Positions 43,263 to 50,703 of a stretch of DNA of 64,000 nucleotides are shown here, piece after piece. A model generated the notes under the pieces. It saw only the letters and a list, made by a program, of their open reading frames with translations, had not been told where the DNA came from and did not search any database. This DNA is from Lacrimispora sp. BS-2 (lineage in GTDB: Bacteria > Bacillota > Clostridia > Lachnospirales > Lachnospiraceae): the NCBI RefSeq assembly GCF_040207125.1, contig NZ_CP157940.1:4154001-4218000 (forward strand), read 5' to 3'. Position 1 is the stretch's first letter, and each line of letters starts with the position of its first letter. Made by a program: the position numbers and the translations under genes.

Positions 43263-44681
43263 ATGATTAAGGATAATCAGAAAAAATTAAATGGGTTTCA
43301 TGTAGTACTGGATGGACTGGTCATTGTTGTATCCTATGTATTGGCCTGGCTGCTGCTTTTGCTGGGAAACCGGCTGTTCAGCCCTTATAAACAGGTTTTA
43401 GGTCCACAGTACTATTTTGCGGCGCTTCTTATTATACTGCCGACCTATCTGTTGCTTTACGGCATCTTTCATTTGTATGCGCCGAAGAGAGTTCAGGAGA
43501 GACGGTATGAGTTCGCCAATATCTGCAAGGCCAATCTTTTAGGGGTTCTGCTCTTTACCCTGATTTTGTTCCTGGTTAAGAAGAACCCTTATTTTCGTGA
43601 GTTCTCTACCAGGATGGTATTTTATTTTTGTGTCATTAACATTGTTCTGGAGTCGGTTGTCCGGAATTTACTCCGTACTGTGCTCCGTTCCATGCGCTCC
43701 AAGGGCTACAACCAGAAGCACATCCTTTTGATCGGTTACAGCCGGGCGGCGGAAGGCTTCATAGACAGAGTCCGGGTTAATCCCGAATGGGGCTATCAGG
43801 TCAAGGGTATCCTTGACGACACAAAAGAATGGGGAACCGGATACAAGGGCATTAATGTCATTGGCAAGATTCGTGACCTAAATGAGATCCTTGCGTTAAA
43901 CTCCCTTGATGAAATTGCCATTACCTTAAGCATCAGCGAATATGCAAATTTAGAAGATATTGTAGCATCCTGTGAAAAATCAGGCGTCCATACCAAGTTT
44001 ATACCGGACTACAATAATATGATACCTACAAGGCCATTTATTGAGGATTTGCAGGGCCTTCCGGTAATCAACATCCGCAGGGTGCCTCTTACCGATACGG
44101 TAAATGCTCTGGTAAAACGGCTGGTGGACATTTTCGGAGCTTCTGTTGCTCTGATTTTATTTTCTCCTGTTATGCTACTGACAGCGGCTCTTATCAAGCT
44201 GACCGCACCGGGACCGCTGATTTACAGGCAGGAGAGAGTTGGCCTTCATAACAGGCCGTTTGATATGTATAAATTCCGTTCCATGGTGGTGCAGGCTCCA
44301 TCTGAGGAAAAAATGAAGTGGACGACCCCCCATGATTCCCGCGTGACGCCTGTGGGACGTTTTATCAGGAAGACAAGCATTGATGAAATGCCCCAGTTTA
44401 TCAATGTCCTTCGCGGAGATATGAGCTTAGTGGGGCCAAGGCCGGAGAGGCCTCTCTTTGTTGAGAAGTTTAAAGAGGAGATTCCCCGTTATATGATCAA
44501 GCACCAGGTCCGTCCCGGAATCACCGGCTGGGCCCAGGTCAACGGATACCGGGGAGATACTTCCATTACAAAGAGAATTGAACACGATTTATATTATATC
44601 GAAAACTGGACCCTGGGATTTGATTTTAAGATTTTATTCCTTACCATATTCAAAGGGTTTATTAATAAAAATGCGTACTGA
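43263..44681 (+). CDS. Undecaprenyl-phosphate glucose phosphotransferase-like (initiating transferase 3)
   Basis: A 472-residue protein of the WcaJ type. Four to five membrane segments (to about residue 145) are followed by a Rossmann-like domain (HILLIGYSRAAEGFIDRV) and the PF02397 domain, which shows KRLVDIFGASVALILFSP, the MYKFRSMVV motif, RKTSIDEMPQFINVLRGDMS and GPRPERPLF. It loads a sugar phosphate on undecaprenyl phosphate and starts the glycan of this locus. ATG 43263 fits the common family opening (MIKDNQKKLNGF) and an AAGG about ten bases upstream better than ATG 43245. A TATAAT at about 43200 may be a promoter, but its -35 box is poor. Confidence 0.9.
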   Translation: MIKDNQKKLNGFHVVLDGLVIVVSYVLAWLLLLLGNRLFSPYKQVLGPQYYFAALLIILPTYLLLYGIFHLYAPKRVQERRYEFANICKANLLGVLLFTLILFLVKKNPYFREFSTRMVFYFCVINIVLESVVRNLLRTVLRSMRSKGYNQKHILLIGYSRAAEGFIDRVRVNPEWGYQVKGILDDTKEWGTGYKGINVIGKIRDLNEILALNSLDEIAITLSISEYANLEDIVASCEKSGVHTKFIPDYNNMIPTRPFIEDLQGLPVINIRRVPLTDTVNALVKRLVDIFGASVALILFSPVMLLTAALIKLTAPGPLIYRQERVGLHNRPFDMYKFRSMVVQAPSEEKMKWTTPHDSRVTPVGRFIRKTSIDEMPQFINVLRGDMSLVGPRPERPLFVEKFKEEIPRYMIKHQVRPGITGWAQVNGYRGDTSITKRIEHDLYYIENWTLGFDFKILFLTIFKGFINKNAY

Positions 44682-44717
44682 TACTGGATACGACACGATT
44701 AGGATGAGGTTAAATAA

Positions 44718-46970
44718 ATGAGAAATGAATTTGATGATGATGAAGCAGGCCGTGAGAATATCAGAAATAGAAAGCGCGGTTTCGATTCAAAACCAGATCC
44801 GTCTGATGATGATTACTACCTGGATGATGATTATGAAAATTATCAGGAACAGAAATACGGCAGATCAAATCAAGCGGCAGCCGGTCACGATTTAACGAAA
44901 AAGGCTGATGATGCATCTGTAAGGAGAAGCGGAGCTGGAGAAAGAACCAGGAGCACTGACAGGTCCCAGTCTTCATCTGGAAACGTCCAGGCAGCATTTA
45001 GAGGGCAACCCTCATCGGTCGCCGGTACAAGTAAAAATCAGGGAACAGCGGGAAGCCGCACAGCTTCAGGAAACAGCCAGGGAGCGTCGGGAAGCCGCGC
45101 TGCTTTAGGAAATAGCCAGGGGGTGTCGGGAAGCCGGACTGCTTCAGGGAATAGCCAGGGCGCGTCGGGAAGCCGGACTGCTTCAGGAAATAGCCAGGGG
45201 GCAGCGGGAAACCGGACTGCTTCAGGAAATAGCCAGGGGGCAGCGGGAAACCGGACTGCTTCAGGGAATAGCCAAGGTGCAGCGGGAAGCCGAACTGCTT
45301 CAGGAAACAGTCAGGGAATAGCGGGAAGCCGCACAGCCTCAGGAAACAGCCAGGGCTCAGCAAGAGGCCAGATTGTTATTGGTGACGGAGGCACAAGGCA
45401 GCAGCAGAGAGTGCAGGGACAGGACAGAGGTGTGGCTGCCAGCAGGTCGGCAGCGCAGGCTGAAAAAAAGAGAAAAGTAAGGCGTATCATTATTTTAGCG
45501 GTTCTGGAAATCTTTACACTGGCAGGCATTTTCGCTTATGCATATGTAGCCAGACTGATGGGAGCCATCCAAAGGCCGGATGATTTTAATGAAAACCAGG
45601 TACGAAATGAAGTCATGTCTCCGGAACAGAAAAAGCATATGACAGGCTACCGTAACATCGCCGTATTCGGCGTTGACAGCCGGGATGGCAATGTAAATAA
45701 GGGAACCAATGCTGACGTTATCATGATCTGTAATATAAACAGGGATACCGGAGAGATCAGACTGGTATCCGTGTTCCGTGATACATACTTAAACACCGGG
45801 AATGGAAATGTTTATAACAAGATAAACTCCGCCTATGCAAACGGAGGAGCCGCTCAGGCATTAGCTGCCCTTAATAAGAATCTGGATCTGGATATCAGCG
45901 AATACGTTACCTTTAACTGGAAATCAGTTGCCGACGGAATCAATATGCTGAACGGTGTGGATATTGAAATCAGCAAAGCAGAATTCCGTTACATCAATTC
46001 CTTTATCACAGAAACCGTGGAGAAAACAGGTGTGCCGTCGGTTCATTTAAAATCAGCGGGCATGAATCACCTGGATGGAGTGCAGGCAGTTGCCTATGCC
46101 AGACTGAGAAAGATGGATACTGACTTCCAGAGAACAGAGCGTCAGCGTCTGGTCATTCAAAAAACCTTTGAAAAGGCAAAGAAGGCTGATCTTGGACTGC
46201 TGAACAGAATTTTATTGATGGAAGTGGACCAGATCGGATCAAACCTTACCTTTAGTGATTTTACAGAGCTGCTTTTGGATATAAGCAAGTATCATATCGG
46301 CGAAACAGGAGGTTTTCCTTTTACCCGCGGCGATATGACAATAGGAAAAAAAGGTGACTGTGTAGTACCGCAGACTCTGGAATCAAATGTTTCTGAACTT
46401 CATAAGCTTCTTTTTGATAAAGAAGGCTATGAGCCATCAGACGTGGTTAAGAAAATAAGCGCCAAAATTGCTGCGGATTCCGGCATGTATAAACAGGGGA
46501 GCAAACCTGGGAATACTTCCAAGGACGATGAAGACAATTCAAAGAAGACCACGGAAGCTACAAAGCCGGAGAAAACCACTGAGGCAGAAGAATCTTCCGC
46601 TCAGGGAGATTCAACAGGAGCTACTGATGAAAACGGAAAGCCAGGAAAGCCTTCGGATTCCTCGGAAGGCAGTACGGGTGAGACTAAGGAAACCAAGCCT
46701 GGAGAGTCAAAGCCTTCAGAAACAACAACAGGGCCAACGAAACCAGGAGAAACAAAGCCTTTGCCATCCACCAGTACCCCGGAGACGACCACAGCTCCGA
46801 ATGGACCAGGACCCGGTCAGACAACGGAAGCTAACGAGACAACGGCTCCCCAGACCACCTCAGCAGGACCGGGGGGATCAGGTGAAACAACGGCATCTCA
46901 TCCTTCCAATGCAACGTCTGGCGGGAATTCTGAAGTTCCGGTGGTATCCGCCCCGCCAACCAATAATTGA
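44718..46970 (+). CDS. LytR-CpsA-Psr family glycan ligase with N-terminal tandem repeats
   Basis: A 750-residue LCP protein. Residues 1-245 are cytoplasmic and of low complexity: an acidic start, then eight 13-residue repeats (110-213, consensus ASGSRTASGNSQG) and a basic stretch KKRKVRR. One membrane segment follows (about 255-278). The LCP domain (about 310-480) has NIAVFGVDSRDG, TNADVIMICNI, LVSVFRDTYL, NKINSAYANGG and AYARLRKMDTDFQRTERQR, with the arginines and aspartates that bind polyprenyl pyrophosphate. The tail from about 595 is rich in Thr, Pro, Glu and Gly. LCP enzymes attach undecaprenyl-linked glycans to peptidoglycan. It stands at the end of the second glycan locus and probably anchors its product. 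Confidence 0.88.
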   Translation: MRNEFDDDEAGRENIRNRKRGFDSKPDPSDDDYYLDDDYENYQEQKYGRSNQAAAGHDLTKKADDASVRRSGAGERTRSTDRSQSSSGNVQAAFRGQPSSVAGTSKNQGTAGSRTASGNSQGASGSRAALGNSQGVSGSRTASGNSQGASGSRTASGNSQGAAGNRTASGNSQGAAGNRTASGNSQGAAGSRTASGNSQGIAGSRTASGNSQGSARGQIVIGDGGTRQQQRVQGQDRGVAASRSAAQAEKKRKVRRIIILAVLEIFTLAGIFAYAYVARLMGAIQRPDDFNENQVRNEVMSPEQKKHMTGYRNIAVFGVDSRDGNVNKGTNADVIMICNINRDTGEIRLVSVFRDTYLNTGNGNVYNKINSAYANGGAAQALAALNKNLDLDISEYVTFNWKSVADGINMLNGVDIEISKAEFRYINSFITETVEKTGVPSVHLKSAGMNHLDGVQAVAYARLRKMDTDFQRTERQRLVIQKTFEKAKKADLGLLNRILLMEVDQIGSNLTFSDFTELLLDISKYHIGETGGFPFTRGDMTIGKKGDCVVPQTLESNVSELHKLLFDKEGYEPSDVVKKISAKIAADSGMYKQGSKPGNTSKDDEDNSKKTTEATKPEKTTEAEESSAQGDSTGATDENGKPGKPSDSSEGSTGETKETKPGESKPSETTTGPTKPGETKPLPSTSTPETTTAPNGPGPGQTTEANETTAPQTTSAGPGGSGETTASHPSNATSGGNSEVPVVSAPPTNN
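45045..45356 (+). repeat. Eight 39-bp tandem repeats in the LCP gene
   Basis: Eight direct 39-bp units encode 13 residues each. Units 2 and 3 are the most diverged (AAL replaces TAS in unit 2). Synonymous differences (GGA/GGG, AAC/AAT) show the copies have diverged. Every unit keeps the frame, so copy number can change without breaking the gene. Confidence 0.9.
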
Positions 46971-46992
46971 TCAGGTAAATGAATGATAAATA

Positions 46993-47046
46993 CCCCGCAC
47001 ACAGGGCCTTGACGATTGAAAAGGCCGCTGATGCGGGGATTTTTTT
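46993..47046 (+). terminator. Terminator of the second glycan locus
   Basis: An outer stem CCCCGCA (46993-46999) with TGCGGGG (47032-47038) encloses an inner GGCCTT/AAGGCC stem, followed by seven T. It lies shortly after the LCP stop codon. Confidence 0.85.
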
Positions 47047-47151
47047 CTTTTCACATATTCAATATAATTTTATCACAAAATGGTCACAATTCATTGATAG
47101 ACTCTGATTATCAAAAGAAATAAGAAGCATACGTGAAAGGAGATAGATCTT

Positions 47152-48621
47152 ATGTATGATGAAAATGAAAACAAAGATACAGGCCGTATGAATCCTGAAG
47201 AGCATAAAGAAGAAACAGTTACCACTAATTTTATTATGAGGGACCCGGATCCGGTAAAATCCAGCCCCCAGGCTTCTGAAAGCAGCAGCCAGAACCAGAC
47301 TGACAGCTCTTATGAAGCACAGCAGAATATTCCTCACTACCAGGAATACCAGTATCACAGGGCAGCAGAACAAAATGTGTTCCAGGAGGAAGCAAAACCT
47401 GGAAAGAAAGGCGGCTTTGCAAAGAAGGCAGCAGCCCTTGTAGGAGCAGCTCTTGTTTTCGGAGTGGTTGCAGGAAGCACCATGGTTGGGATCAACTGGG
47501 CAGCAGGAGCTTATGGAAACAGAGGTTCCGTGGAAATCAGCCAGACGGAAACCATTCCATCTTCCGCTAATGAATCAGGAATCCAGGCGTCAAACACTTC
47601 CAGTATTACCGCTGCCAACGATGTTTCAGCCATCGTAGACAAAGCCATGCCGTCCGTAGTTGCCATTACAAGCAAAATGGTTTATGAAAGCCAGACCTGG
47701 TTCGGTCCCATGCAGAGAGAAGGGGTGGGCAGCGGCTCCGGTATTGTGGTTGGAAAGAATGATGATGAACTTTTAATCGTAACAAATAACCATGTAGTAC
47801 AGGGAGCGGATGAACTAAAAGTTGCCTTTATCGACGGGGAAGCCGTAGATGCTTCCATTAAGGGAACGGATGCGGACAGCGACTTGGCAGTGATCGCGGT
47901 GCCGATAAAAAATATTTCTTCTGACACATTGTCAAAGATTGCCATTGCCTCCCTTGGAAATTCAGATAACTTAAAGGTCGGCCAGGGAGTTGTTGCTATC
48001 GGTAATGCTCTAGGCTATGGACAGTCCGTTACCGTTGGTTATGTCAGCGCACTTGACCGTTCCGTACAGACCGAAGATGGCACGAGCCGCGATCTTCTTC
48101 AGACCGATGCAGCCATTAATCCCGGCAACAGCGGCGGCGCTCTTTTAAATATGCGGGGCGAGGTGGTCGGAATCAATTCAGCCAAATATTCTTCTACAGA
48201 AGTAGAGGGAATGGGTTATGCAATTCCCATTTCCAAGGCTCAGAATATCATTGATACCCTGATGACCAGAAAAACCAGAGCTCAGGTTACCGATGCAAAC
48301 CAGGGATATCTGGGAATCCAGTGCAAGAACATTGACGCAGTCACAAGCCAGCAGCTTGGTATGCCTCAGGGCGTATTTATCTATAAGATCGTGGAAGGCG
48401 GAGCAGCATCAAAGTCCGATCTGCGGGAAAAGGATATTATCACCAAATTTGACGGCCAGGGCATTAAGACCTATGATGACCTGACCAACATGCTTAAGTA
48501 TTACGAAGGCGGAACCACCGTGACCCTTACGGTCCAGTCTCTTGAAAACGGACAGTATGTAGAAAGAAATGTAGATATTACCCTTGGCAAGAGGCCGGCA
48601 GAGGTTTCGCAGCAGGGTTAA
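47152..48621 (+). CDS. HtrA/DegP-like serine protease
   Basis: A 489-residue S1C protease. A polar cytoplasmic N-terminus of about 90 residues is followed by one membrane segment (AAALVGAALVFGVVAG). The trypsin-like domain carries His214 (NNHVVQG), Asp244 (DSDLAVIAV) and Ser327 (NPGNSGGALLN). One C-terminal PDZ domain (about 385-480) contains GYLGIQCKNID and GGAASKSDLREKDIITKFDG. Such proteases degrade or process misfolded proteins at the outer face of the membrane. AAAGGAG precedes the ATG. It is a single-gene unit between two terminators. Confidence 0.93.
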   Translation: MYDENENKDTGRMNPEEHKEETVTTNFIMRDPDPVKSSPQASESSSQNQTDSSYEAQQNIPHYQEYQYHRAAEQNVFQEEAKPGKKGGFAKKAAALVGAALVFGVVAGSTMVGINWAAGAYGNRGSVEISQTETIPSSANESGIQASNTSSITAANDVSAIVDKAMPSVVAITSKMVYESQTWFGPMQREGVGSGSGIVVGKNDDELLIVTNNHVVQGADELKVAFIDGEAVDASIKGTDADSDLAVIAVPIKNISSDTLSKIAIASLGNSDNLKVGQGVVAIGNALGYGQSVTVGYVSALDRSVQTEDGTSRDLLQTDAAINPGNSGGALLNMRGEVVGINSAKYSSTEVEGMGYAIPISKAQNIIDTLMTRKTRAQVTDANQGYLGIQCKNIDAVTSQQLGMPQGVFIYKIVEGGAASKSDLREKDIITKFDGQGIKTYDDLTNMLKYYEGGTTVTLTVQSLENGQYVERNVDITLGKRPAEVSQQG

Positions 48622-48632
48622 TAGTAAAAAAG

Positions 48633-48670
48633 TCTCTCCAGGCTCATTGATTGGGCCGGGAGATTTTTTT
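48633..48670 (+). terminator. Terminator after the HtrA-like gene
   Basis: An imperfect stem with G-T pairs and a small bulge (48633-48645 with 48653-48663) is followed by seven T, 12 bases after the stop. Confidence 0.8.
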
Positions 48671-48672
48671 GA

Positions 48673-48960
48673 CATAAAAATGGCTTGGTTGATATGAGAG
48701 TGACGGCAAAGAATAAATGCAGCATTACCATTGATAATATCCATGCGGCAAAAGAAGCAGTGGAACATTTGATCCGCCTTGGGCGCAGAAAAATCGGTAT
48801 GGTCAATGAAAGCGAAACAGCGGAGGTATGCACAGTGCGCTATAACGGATATGTGTTGGCCTTGGAGTTGTCAGAGCCGTGGAGGTTTAGAAATATTACG
48901 CTGTCTATTAAAAAATGCTTGACAAATGCAGGCGTTTCCAGTATTGTAATATATAGTTAG
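48673..48960 (+). pseudogene. Remnant of a LacI-family regulator
   Basis: An open stretch whose translation matches the middle of a LacI/GalR sensor domain: VDMRVTAKNKCSITIDN, then AAKEAVEHLIRLGRRKIGMV and RYNGYVLALEL. The DNA-binding helix-turn-helix and the first third are absent (the frame meets a stop at 48670-48672 within the terminator), and similarity ends near 48865. The last bases are reused as the promoter at 48919-48947. No ribosome site is seen. It is best read as a broken gene, with only about 60 recognisable codons left. Confidence 0.7.
48919..48947 (+). promoter_or_regulatory. Promoter of the DUF2325-DUF3793-flavodoxin operon
   Basis: TTGACA (48919-48924), a 17-base spacer and TATTGT (48942-48947). 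The first palindromic operator (48954-48973) covers the expected start point. The leader to the first ATG is about 195 bases. Confidence 0.6.
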
Positions 48961-48973
48961 TTGATGCTAACTA
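48954..48973. promoter_or_regulatory. Palindromic operator 1 (TAGTTAG-N6-CTAACTA)
   Basis: A perfect 7-bp inverted repeat with a 6-base centre, just downstream of the -10 box. The same motif with the same spacing recurs at 49112-49129. Its form resembles sites of DtxR/IdeR-type metal regulators. The regulator is not encoded in the window. Confidence 0.6.
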
Positions 48974-49081
48974 AATGATTAACCAGCTGTCCTTCTTCTT
49001 ACCGGATATATAAAGTGAGGAAGGCTGTTTGCCCTTTCAACCAGAGGGATATGGTGTATATTTTCTTTCTACTAATTCACA

Positions 49082-49095
49082 GCGCCTTAAGGCGC
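49082..49095. promoter_or_regulatory. 14-bp perfect palindrome GCGCCTTAAGGCGC
   Basis: A fully self-complementary 14-bp sequence between the two operators. As RNA it has almost no loop, so a protein-binding site is more likely than a terminator. The function is unknown. Confidence 0.4.
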
Positions 49096-49111
49096 ATATA
49101 TTTTAATATAT

Positions 49112-49129
49112 AGTTAGCTTTGACTAACT
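49112..49129. promoter_or_regulatory. Palindromic operator 2 (AGTTAG-N6-CTAACT)
   Basis: The second copy of the operator seen at 48954, 158 bases downstream and ending eight bases before the ribosome site TGGAGGT of the DUF2325 gene. A second promoter may end here, but I could not define its boxes. Confidence 0.55.
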
Positions 49130-49149
49130 CAAGGATTGGAGGTAATTGC

Positions 49150-49431
49150 ATGAGCGTAGTGATCGTTGGAGGAAATGAGTGCATGGTACGCCAGTATAAA
49201 GAGCTATGTCAGGAGTACAGCTGCTGTGCAAAGGTCTTTACAGAGCTAAAGGGAGGACTGAAAAATAAAATCGGCAGGCCTGATCTGATGGTGCTTTTTA
49301 CCAGTACCATGTCACATAAGATGGTGCGGTGTGCCTTAAGTGAGACAAAGGGGATGAATACCATAATTGCCCGTTCTCATTCCAGCTCCATGTCAGCTCT
49401 GAAAAACATCTTAAAAGAACACGTTGGATAG
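49150..49431 (+). CDS. DUF2325 domain-containing protein
   Basis: A 93-residue protein with the DUF2325 (PF10087) pattern: MSVVIVGGNECMVRQYKELC at the start, GRPDLMVLFTSTMSHKMV in the middle and NTIIARSHSSSMSALKNIL near the end. The family is a small alpha/beta protein of unknown function, often found beside iron-uptake genes in Clostridia. ATG 49150 follows TGGAGGT at six bases; the longer frame from 49120 overlaps operator 2. It is the first gene of a three-gene operon with DUF3793 and flavodoxin. Confidence 0.85.
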   Translation: MSVVIVGGNECMVRQYKELCQEYSCCAKVFTELKGGLKNKIGRPDLMVLFTSTMSHKMVRCALSETKGMNTIIARSHSSSMSALKNILKEHVG

Positions 49432-49442
49432 GAGGCAACAAC

Positions 49443-49994
49443 ATGTCAGAAGAAATGCTGATCAGGCATTGTGCGCCAACCCTGGCCGGGATAAAAACCG
49501 GAAGTATGTTTTCCTGTCCCTGCCGGTCCCAGGAAGAAATTCAAAATGAGGTGAGGAAGCTAAACCGTGTGCTTGCACCAAAAGGACTCCGGGTTTTGCC
49601 GCTGCGCTATTTTAAACAAAGGGCTTTGATCTACCTTTATCGTCCAAGCCATTTAAAAAGGGATCTGGAAGATGGGTATGCTTCCGCTTTGCTGAAGCAA
49701 TACGGATATTCCTTTGAAAACTCCCAGCGCTGTGTGGTCCAGCTTGTGAACCGGCTGCGCACCTGTTCCGGGTTTCCTCACGAAATCGGTTTATTTCTTG
49801 GTTATCCGCCGGAGGATGTTCAGGGCTTCATTGACAACAAAGCCTGTCACTGTAAATGTATCGGATGCTGGAAGGTCTATGGTGATGAGGAAAAGGCAAG
49901 GCAAACCTTTAACCGCTATAAAAAATGCACCGAAACCTATTATGCGCAATGGTCAAAAGGCACCGCTGTTGAACGGCTCGCAGTAGCCGTTTAA
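49443..49994 (+). CDS. DUF3793 family protein
   Basis: A 183-residue protein. Its family (PF12672) is recognised from HCAPTLAGIKTGSMFSC near the N-terminus, LYRPSHLKRDL in the middle and FPHEIGLFLGYPPEDVQGFI. CHCKCIGCWKVYGDEEKA, with four closely spaced cysteines or histidines, could bind metal. The function is unknown, but the family regularly accompanies DUF2325, flavodoxin and Feo genes. An AGGAGG site stands 12 bases after the previous stop, so the two are cotranscribed. Confidence 0.85.
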   Translation: MSEEMLIRHCAPTLAGIKTGSMFSCPCRSQEEIQNEVRKLNRVLAPKGLRVLPLRYFKQRALIYLYRPSHLKRDLEDGYASALLKQYGYSFENSQRCVVQLVNRLRTCSGFPHEIGLFLGYPPEDVQGFIDNKACHCKCIGCWKVYGDEEKARQTFNRYKKCTETYYAQWSKGTAVERLAVAV

Positions 49995-50031
49995 TATAAA
50001 ATGAACGATTGAGAAAGGTTGGTTATATTTT

Positions 50032-50457
50032 ATGAGTAAAATCGCAGTAGTTTATTGGAGTGGAACTGGAAATACTGAGGCAATGGCAGCTGCCGTCCTG
50101 GAGGGAGTGAAGGAAAAGGGGGCAGAAGGAGTCGTACTCACCCCTTCTGAATTTGACGCTTCCATGATTGATTCCTTTGATGCCATTGCATTTGGCTGTC
50201 CTGCCATGGGGGCAGAGGTTCTGGAGGAAAGTGAATTTGATCCCATGTTTACCGCCTGCTTATCTAAGCTTGGGGGTAAAAAGGTGGCGCTGTTTGGTTC
50301 CTACGGCTGGGGAGACGGCGAATGGATGCGTTCCTGGGAGTCGACTTGCGAAGATGCAGGCGTGAAGCTTGTTTGCGACAGTGTGATCTGCAATGAGGCG
50401 CCTGACGGGGAGGCAACAGCAGCCTGCAAAGCACTTGGTGCAGCCCTGGCAGAATAG
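50032..50457 (+). CDS. Flavodoxin
   Basis: A 141-residue short-chain flavodoxin. The FMN phosphate loop is VVYWSGTGNTEAMA near the N-terminus. The two flavin-flanking loops are AFGCPAMGAEVLEE near residue 55 (no tryptophan there) and GSYGWGDGEWMRSW near residue 89. It is an electron carrier that usually replaces ferredoxin when iron is short, which fits the DtxR-like operators upstream. It closes the operon and is followed by a terminator at 50520-50561. Confidence 0.93.
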   Translation: MSKIAVVYWSGTGNTEAMAAAVLEGVKEKGAEGVVLTPSEFDASMIDSFDAIAFGCPAMGAEVLEESEFDPMFTACLSKLGGKKVALFGSYGWGDGEWMRSWESTCEDAGVKLVCDSVICNEAPDGEATAACKALGAALAE

Positions 50458-50519
50458 GGAGGCAGATCCGGAGAGGAAGCAGTTACATAAAAAGCAGAAA
50501 AACCAAAATTCATTTAAAT

Positions 50520-50561
50520 GCGCTGAATATTTATCCTTTCAATATTCAGCGCTATATTTTT
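50520..50561 (+). terminator. Terminator after the flavodoxin gene
   Basis: A perfect 11-bp stem (GCGCTGAATAT at 50520-50530 with its complement at 50542-50552) is followed by TATATTTTT. Confidence 0.85.
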
Positions 50562-50629
50562 GCATATTGGTATGCTGTCATACCGCTAAAAACTAACTCA
50601 TTAAAAAAGTCTAAATTCCCGGCCTGTAC

Positions 50630-50658
50630 TTGTAAGAGACTTTTAAATGCTTTATAAT
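50630..50658 (+). promoter_or_regulatory. Sigma-A promoter of clpX
   Basis: TTGTAA (50630-50635), exactly 17 bases, then a perfect TATAAT (50653-50658), about 46 bases before the TTG start of clpX. Confidence 0.75.
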
Positions 50659-50703
50659 AATCTGGTATGCGGTGCATAATTACAGATAGAAGGAGAGTAC
50701 AAT

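Noticed and set aside
45045..45356. Eight evenly spaced repeats that might suggest a CRISPR array
   Set aside because: The 39-bp units are contiguous, have no unique spacers, stay in frame inside the LCP gene and encode a 13-residue protein repeat.
44998..45363. 121-codon open frame on the minus strand
   Set aside because: It is the antisense shadow of the repeat region of the LCP gene and has the same periodic composition; no ribosome site was seen.
46468..46986. 172-codon open frame on the plus strand overlapping the LCP tail
   Set aside because: It is the alternate frame of a Thr/Pro/Gly-rich tail; the LCP frame explains the sequence and this one has no start signal or family feature.
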